Assembly (NCBI GenBank): GCA_030248225.1 | Contig: JASANE010027696.1 | Location: forward strand, 26,217-90,216 | Source: Trileptium ribeirensis | Lineage: Eukaryota; Nematoda; Enoplea; Enoplida; Thoracostomopsidae | Reading direction: 5' to 3' | Length of the DNA stretch: 64,000 nucleotides | In this document: piece after piece, positions 59,907 through 64,000 of the stretch | Position numbering within the stretch: the stretch's first letter is position 1 | Layout of the letters: each line of letters opens with the position of its first letter | Program-made: the position numbers and the translations under genes | Notes under the pieces: generated by a model | Told to the model about the DNA's origin: nothing | Seen by the model: the letters and a program-made list of their open reading frames with translations, nothing else | Database searches by the model: none

Positions 59907-60061
59907 CTGACTTGTTTATTAGTAAGAATTTTTGAACCCATATGGATTTGATACTTTTATCATAAAAGCTCCATAACATTATCTCGTCTCACACAGATGT
60001 CAATATTTAAAAATACTAAAAATAAAGATCTACATAGTTGATATCGCGGATCGTAAAATAG

Positions 60062-60215
60062 CACTAGTATCTCGCAAGCGAAGATGAAATGGAGGGAGCG
60101 TGGTTTAATCAAGTGGACATTTTGTGTAATCACCTTGTAACAGGCTTTGTGTTACATCATCATCGCTTTTGCTGTCGAACTAGTAACTCTATCGATATTG
60201 CAGAACGTAGTGAAG
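60062..60215 (+). repeat. Internally deleted copy of the 12780/45610 repeat
   Basis: Starts actagtatctcgcaagcga.gatgaaat.ga.g.agcgtggttt...attttgtgtaatcacctt..aacaggct, the beginning of the family, then jumps to catcgcttttgctgtcgaa, found near the end of the family (46585-46605). About 900 bases of the middle are missing. Confidence 0.75.
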
Positions 60216-60317
60216 CATAGGTACGTACACCTACATCTTTTGCGTGCACACCCAATCAGTGTTCGATAGCATACGTCGATATGCTATATGTGGATATATC
60301 ACACAATACCGCACAAG

Positions 60318-61200
60318 TTAGAACAAAACTAACACCGGCAATAAGTTTCCCATGCCCGAAACCCCCCCTCCCAAGTGCAAGCTATCAGCCTCCCAGGACG
60401 TCACAATAAAATTGGGAATTTTGGGTCGATTAACCATGGGGCGCCATACCCCGTACCCATAGAACCATGGGTCGCAGAGCAAAATCAACACCGACAATGA
60501 GTTTCCCATGCCCGAAAACCCCCAAGTAAAACTCTCTAACCTGTCCAGGACGTCGAACAAATTTTCTAATTTTGAGTCGAGGAACCTATAGCCATAGCTC
60601 AAACCCCATGAACCGGAGCCTTAATCGAAAAATAAAAAGCATTTGTCGTTTTACTATGAAATAAAATCAACCAGAGAAAAATATAACCTTGCTTCCGTGA
60701 AGAGTGCTAAAATATGGTGAAAAACCCTCATTTTGAAATCTGACCCCGAACTTTGGGGGTCATACCTCAGTATCCATAGAACCATGGGTCACAGAGCAAA
60801 ACCAGCCTAGGCAATGAGCTTCCAATACCCGAAAACCTTCAATTGAAACTTATCAACCACCCAAGACGTCAGAACAAATTTTCAAATTTTGGGTCGAGGA
60901 ACCACTGGGGCGCAATACCACCGTATGTACTTCAAACCCCATAAATCCAGAACCGGAGCTTTAATCGAAAAACAAAAAAGAGGCATGGTCATTTATCATT
61001 TTACTATGAAATAAAATCAACTAGAGAAAAAATTCGAAAGTTAAGACAAAATAAAAATAACCTTGCTTCCGTGAAGGGTACAAAGACGGGGTAAAATGGG
61101 GCAAAACCCACATTTTGACCCCTGACCCCGGAACCAGACCCCTAATCAAAAATCGACTATGCCGGTTCGAATGAGCCCAAGTTCATGAAAATCCGTTAAG
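60318..61200 (+). repeat. Dispersed composite repeat, three internal units
   Basis: Partner of 8811-9345. Units start agaacaaaactaacacc (60320), gcagagcaaaatcaacacc (60474) and cacagagcaaaaccagcc (60791), each followed by gtttcccatg (or gcttccaatac), a cccaagt box and ttgggtcga. The tail with aaccttgcttccgtgaag is present twice (60687 and 61061). The minus-strand ORF 60318-60602 is repeat-derived. Confidence 0.82.
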
Positions 61201-61710
61201 TCGATCCCATGTTATAGCCGATCACACACACATACGGAATTTAAAAAATTTCACCGCTGCAACACACTATCTCCACGACGTTTCATTACGTTCTGATAAA
61301 AAACTCATTGAGATCCATCCACCCGAAAATGAACTACGCGTAACAGAAACAGAAAAAAACAATTTTTTTTAAGATTTCCCCCCGATCGCCCCATTTTGAA
61401 ACCGTATGTATTTGATCGTGTAAGCATCAAAACAAGCGTTGTCAATTTTTATACAAAAATAGTATTTCGGCGTTCTTCGACATAACTAAGAATTCCTCCA
61501 GGAAACTGTGCACTAATAGCGTACTTACGTAAGGTCACCGCATATGTATGATAGTTTCCGTTAAATACAAATATAACGCGAGAATTTCTAAAATTTATAA
61601 AATATTTCTATGATTTTAAAGATAACATTAAACAGGCCGAAACATTAATACTTATACAATAGGTTACGTTGAGCAATATTACGAAAATCATTCAGTCGCG
61701 AGGCAAATGT
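61201..61710. other. No gene recognised
   Basis: Includes a short block resembling 3060-3110 and an acacacacac run near 61223. No gene. Confidence 0.4.
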
Positions 61711-61839
61711 AACAGATCCATACGGATCGTTACGAGGTGGATTAATCTTGACAACTGCCTAATGGCAAACTTTTATTAAAAACCCATAATTTTGGCCACG
61801 GTCCAATGGCCAACATTTAGTCGAAGATCCCACTAATCC

Positions 61840-62045
61840 CACAGTGTAATGGCCAACATTTTGTCGAACACAATTAATCCAGTCCACAGTATAACGGCCA
61901 ACATTTTGTCCAACATAATTAATCCTGTCCACAGTGTAATGGCCAACATTTTACCGAATGTCAATAATCCTGTCCACAGTGTAATGGCCAACATTTTACC
62001 GAATATCAATAATCCTGGCCATAGCGTATTGGTCAAAATTTTCGG
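61840..62045 (+). repeat. Minisatellite, 45-bp unit, about 4.5 copies
   Basis: Unit cacagtgtaatggccaacat + ttta(c)cgaa(t).tcaataatcctgtc, repeated at 45-bp steps. Since 45 is a multiple of three, both strands show long ORFs with a 15-residue period (for example MANILPN.NNPVHSV). These are not evidence for a protein. Copy A of the host repeat has only one related unit (near 112-150). Confidence 0.93.
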
Positions 62046-62254
62046 ATTTAGTTGCGAATGTCCCCCAACGTAGAACACCTCATGGAAATAACCCAATCGG
62101 TTACGAAACCCACTGTAGCACCTGAATACTTACGTAAATGGGTCTAGAACCAATTTGTAATCCCTCCGTGCGCAGTAATAATATAAGTCGAATTCCACCG
62201 TATATACAAACCGACGGTAAAGCTTTGCCGTCACCCTATTTGTGGACCGTATAT

Positions 62255-63404
62255 CAGGGAGTAACCGGAATTCCGGTTCCGGCGAAAATCGTGTTCCGGT
62301 TGCGGTTCCGGCAAAGGACGAAAACCATACCGGAACCGGAATTCCGGTTTAAAAATTTTGTTTGAAATTTTTCACGTTTTTGCTTCATCCTGTAATCCAA
62401 ACATATGTAATATATATTGCACAATGATCAAGCTCCAATAGAACCAAGCAAAAGAAAAGATTAACTAACCAATTTGCCGTGTGAAACGTAAGTAGGGCAC
62501 ATAATTTGAGAAGGAATTTTTCATAATAACCTGCAGGAGTTTGTTAAATCAAAGCCAGGTCGATGCTTGTAGCAGCTATTTTACACATCCAGAAGTCTGT
62601 GGGATACGTTTGAATTAAACAGGTCCAACTCGGTAACAGAGTATGGCTTACGCAGAAGTACTTAGGGTATGCTTGGCTACCATAAATTGCGTCAAGCACC
62701 CGCCAGTGCGCTTGTAAACTTGGTAAATCAGTCTAAATTAAAGTAAACTAACGTTATCTGCAACGCATCCAGAAACTGCTTTCTTGGCTATGAACTGTAT
62801 TTATTGAAACTGTGCGAGCAGCATCACAGTGTGTCCCATTTATAGCATTCTGATTAGAAAGTTATCATCATTATGATCTAACTGACGGGCACTGTTTGTC
62901 CAACGCTAGACTAAACAGTGTCTCTGACCACTGATCAGAAAATTACCTTCTATCTATTAATTTCTCTTAGAATCATATAAACCAATAATTTTAAGTTTCC
63001 TTCCGAAGAACATGCAACAAACGTATGTGTAGTAAAGGGAGGCGACTGGAGACAGAGGGAAAGTGTGTATTCTACGCTCCAAGCTTTGTAAGCACATTCG
63101 ATTTGATGCAGTATACGCAATGGTGTATAGTGGAAGACATTTTTTTGCTCTGAATGTCCAAAAACCGACATATTTCATCGATAAATAAATATTATTAGCT
63201 TCCTCAGTCTCTTTAAAGTTTCAGAAAGGCAATAATACCATCGCAATACATTAAGTTTAATGTAAAAGTTATTTTTAATGCATTTTAAATCCACTATACC
63301 TTCATTTCTTCCATTATCTGTTTTACTATATATAAATTTCGAAGACCAGGTTCCGGATCCGGTTAAAATGGACGGTTCCGGTTGCTGGTTCCGGTTATTC
63401 CCTG
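62255..63404 (+). mobile_element. hAT-like CCGGAA element, copy 3, complete, 8-bp duplication
   Basis: 1150 bp. Starts CAGGGAGTAACCGGAATTCC and ends ...CTGGTTCCGGTTATTCCCTG. Flanked by ccgtatat at 62247-62254 and 63405-63412, an exact 8-bp duplication. The subterminal regions are made of CCGGAA/TTCCGG words on both sides. Overlapping minus-strand ORFs of 73 codons (62950-63171 and 62957-63178) are shared with 57174-57377 but have no transposase or zinc finger motif that I recognise. A non-autonomous member mobilised in trans is the likely reading. Confidence 0.95.
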
Positions 63405-64000
63405 CCGTATATATAGTACAAATCATGAATCGCTACGTCCGTTAATCTCGCTACGAACCAAAGATTTTCGTCATAGTTCGGCTCGCACCGTCGACGGTTA
63501 TTGTGATCAAAAGGGATATCGTTATTAACGTTTTAGGGATGAAGAATCATCGAAATTCGTTACTGTGTCTACACAATATAGTTAGATAATTATTGATCGT
63601 AGGGCCATGAATGCTCGTTGGTATACTTAAAAGGCGTATATATCTATCTATATATATAGTACCATCGTTTTATTGTACCTTGTTCGATGGCCATAAAGGC
63701 ACTCGTTACGTATTTTATTCGGATAATCATAACCGTATCATATACATATATACTCTTATGTACTATTGAAATTACCATCGATACTCGTACATGTTTTCAG
63801 GTATACGTACACAGTCTGGCAGTCCGATTAGAATGTACTTATGTATATAGAGATGTTATCTTTGTATCATATTCATACCAAATTTACCATACCGCTGTAC
63901 CCAGTTTTAGATACCCCCTCATATGAAGATTTGAGGAATAACGACACGGCCGGCGTGTAAACCCTCATTGGATTCCCCTTGCCGAGATTAACACAAACAT

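Larger units (their letters stand above)
61711..63735 (+). repeat. Dispersed repeat, copy B (partner of 59-960), with insertions
   Basis: Same ordered blocks as 59-960. It differs by a 45-bp minisatellite expansion at 61840-62035 and the insertion of a hAT-like element at 62255-63404. Without these its length agrees with copy A to within about 5-10 percent. After 63735 unassigned AT-rich sequence runs to the window end. Confidence 0.65.

Noticed and set aside
61833..62096. Two overlapping ORFs on opposite strands with a 15-residue repeat, looking like a repeat protein
   Set aside because: They are produced by a 45-bp minisatellite whose unit length is a multiple of three; no splice or start context supports a gene.
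62950..63178. 73-codon ORFs shared between hAT-like copies, considered as a hAT transposase remnant
   Set aside because: No BED finger, no RNase-H-like catalytic motif and no dimerisation motif could be seen; the element is called non-autonomous instead.
1..64000. CRISPR array, prokaryotic operon or phage system
   Set aside because: No short regularly spaced direct repeats with unique spacers, no compact gene order and no Shine-Dalgarno pattern; exon-intron structure and transposon types are metazoan.
1..64000. Giant LTR or Polinton-like element spanning the window, suggested by the same repeat at both edges
   Set aside because: The interior holds host exons and unrelated transposons and no Polinton or long-LTR gene set; independent insertions or a repeat family explain the edges.

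Overview
This is a eukaryotic, almost certainly invertebrate metazoan, nuclear window: AT-rich, sparse in coding sequence, with short phase-compatible exons separated by kilobase introns (GT donors, AG acceptors) and packed with decayed transposable elements. The animal assignment rests on an MFSD10-like transporter and on the repeat types (CR1/L2-like LINE, Ty3/gypsy element, Tigger-like transposon, hAT elements). I cannot name the phylum.

Two host genes are visible, both on the minus strand. (1) Four exons (21263-21379, 15967-16116, 12466-12624, 7839-8036), all in phase 0, give the first 208 codons of an MFSD10-like major facilitator; the second half was not found. (2) Five exons (59759-59906, 59327-59542, 49497-49648, 45367-45525, 42969-43091), with splice phases that agree throughout, give the C-terminal 265 residues of an unrecognised protein: an ordered segment, a Gly/Ala/Thr/Pro-rich stretch, then a coiled coil and a stop. 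Its 5' end is not identified.

Layout. 0-7 kb: dispersed repeats and unassigned sequence, then a three-unit tandem repeat. 7.8-21.4 kb: MFSD10-like gene, with introns holding two LINE reverse-transcriptase remnants, a nested transposon stack and tandem duplications. 22.4-30.4 kb: two diverged copies of one Ty3/gypsy element, the second keeping gag, RT, RNase H and integrase remnants, with a roughly 1-kb G-poor pyrimidine tract between them. 31.36-35.29 kb: a Tigger/pogo-like element with matching ends, TA target duplication, a broken transposase carrying a C-terminal PHD-like finger, and eight subterminal copies of a GTCGAC motif. 37.0-37.9 kb: a hAT-like element with an 8-bp target duplication. 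43-60 kb: the coiled-coil gene, with introns full of MITEs, a 290-bp fold-back element and two of three copies of a hAT-like non-autonomous family. 60-64 kb: further repeats, including a 45-bp minisatellite and a complete third hAT-like copy inserted in a repeat whose other copy lies at the left edge of the window.

No operon, CRISPR array, RNA gene or obviously new biochemical system was seen. The most informative content is the transposon record: several insertions can be read with target duplications and, in three cases, against a related uninterrupted copy elsewhere in the window. All calls come from reading by eye; distant similarities and splice sites are inferences.
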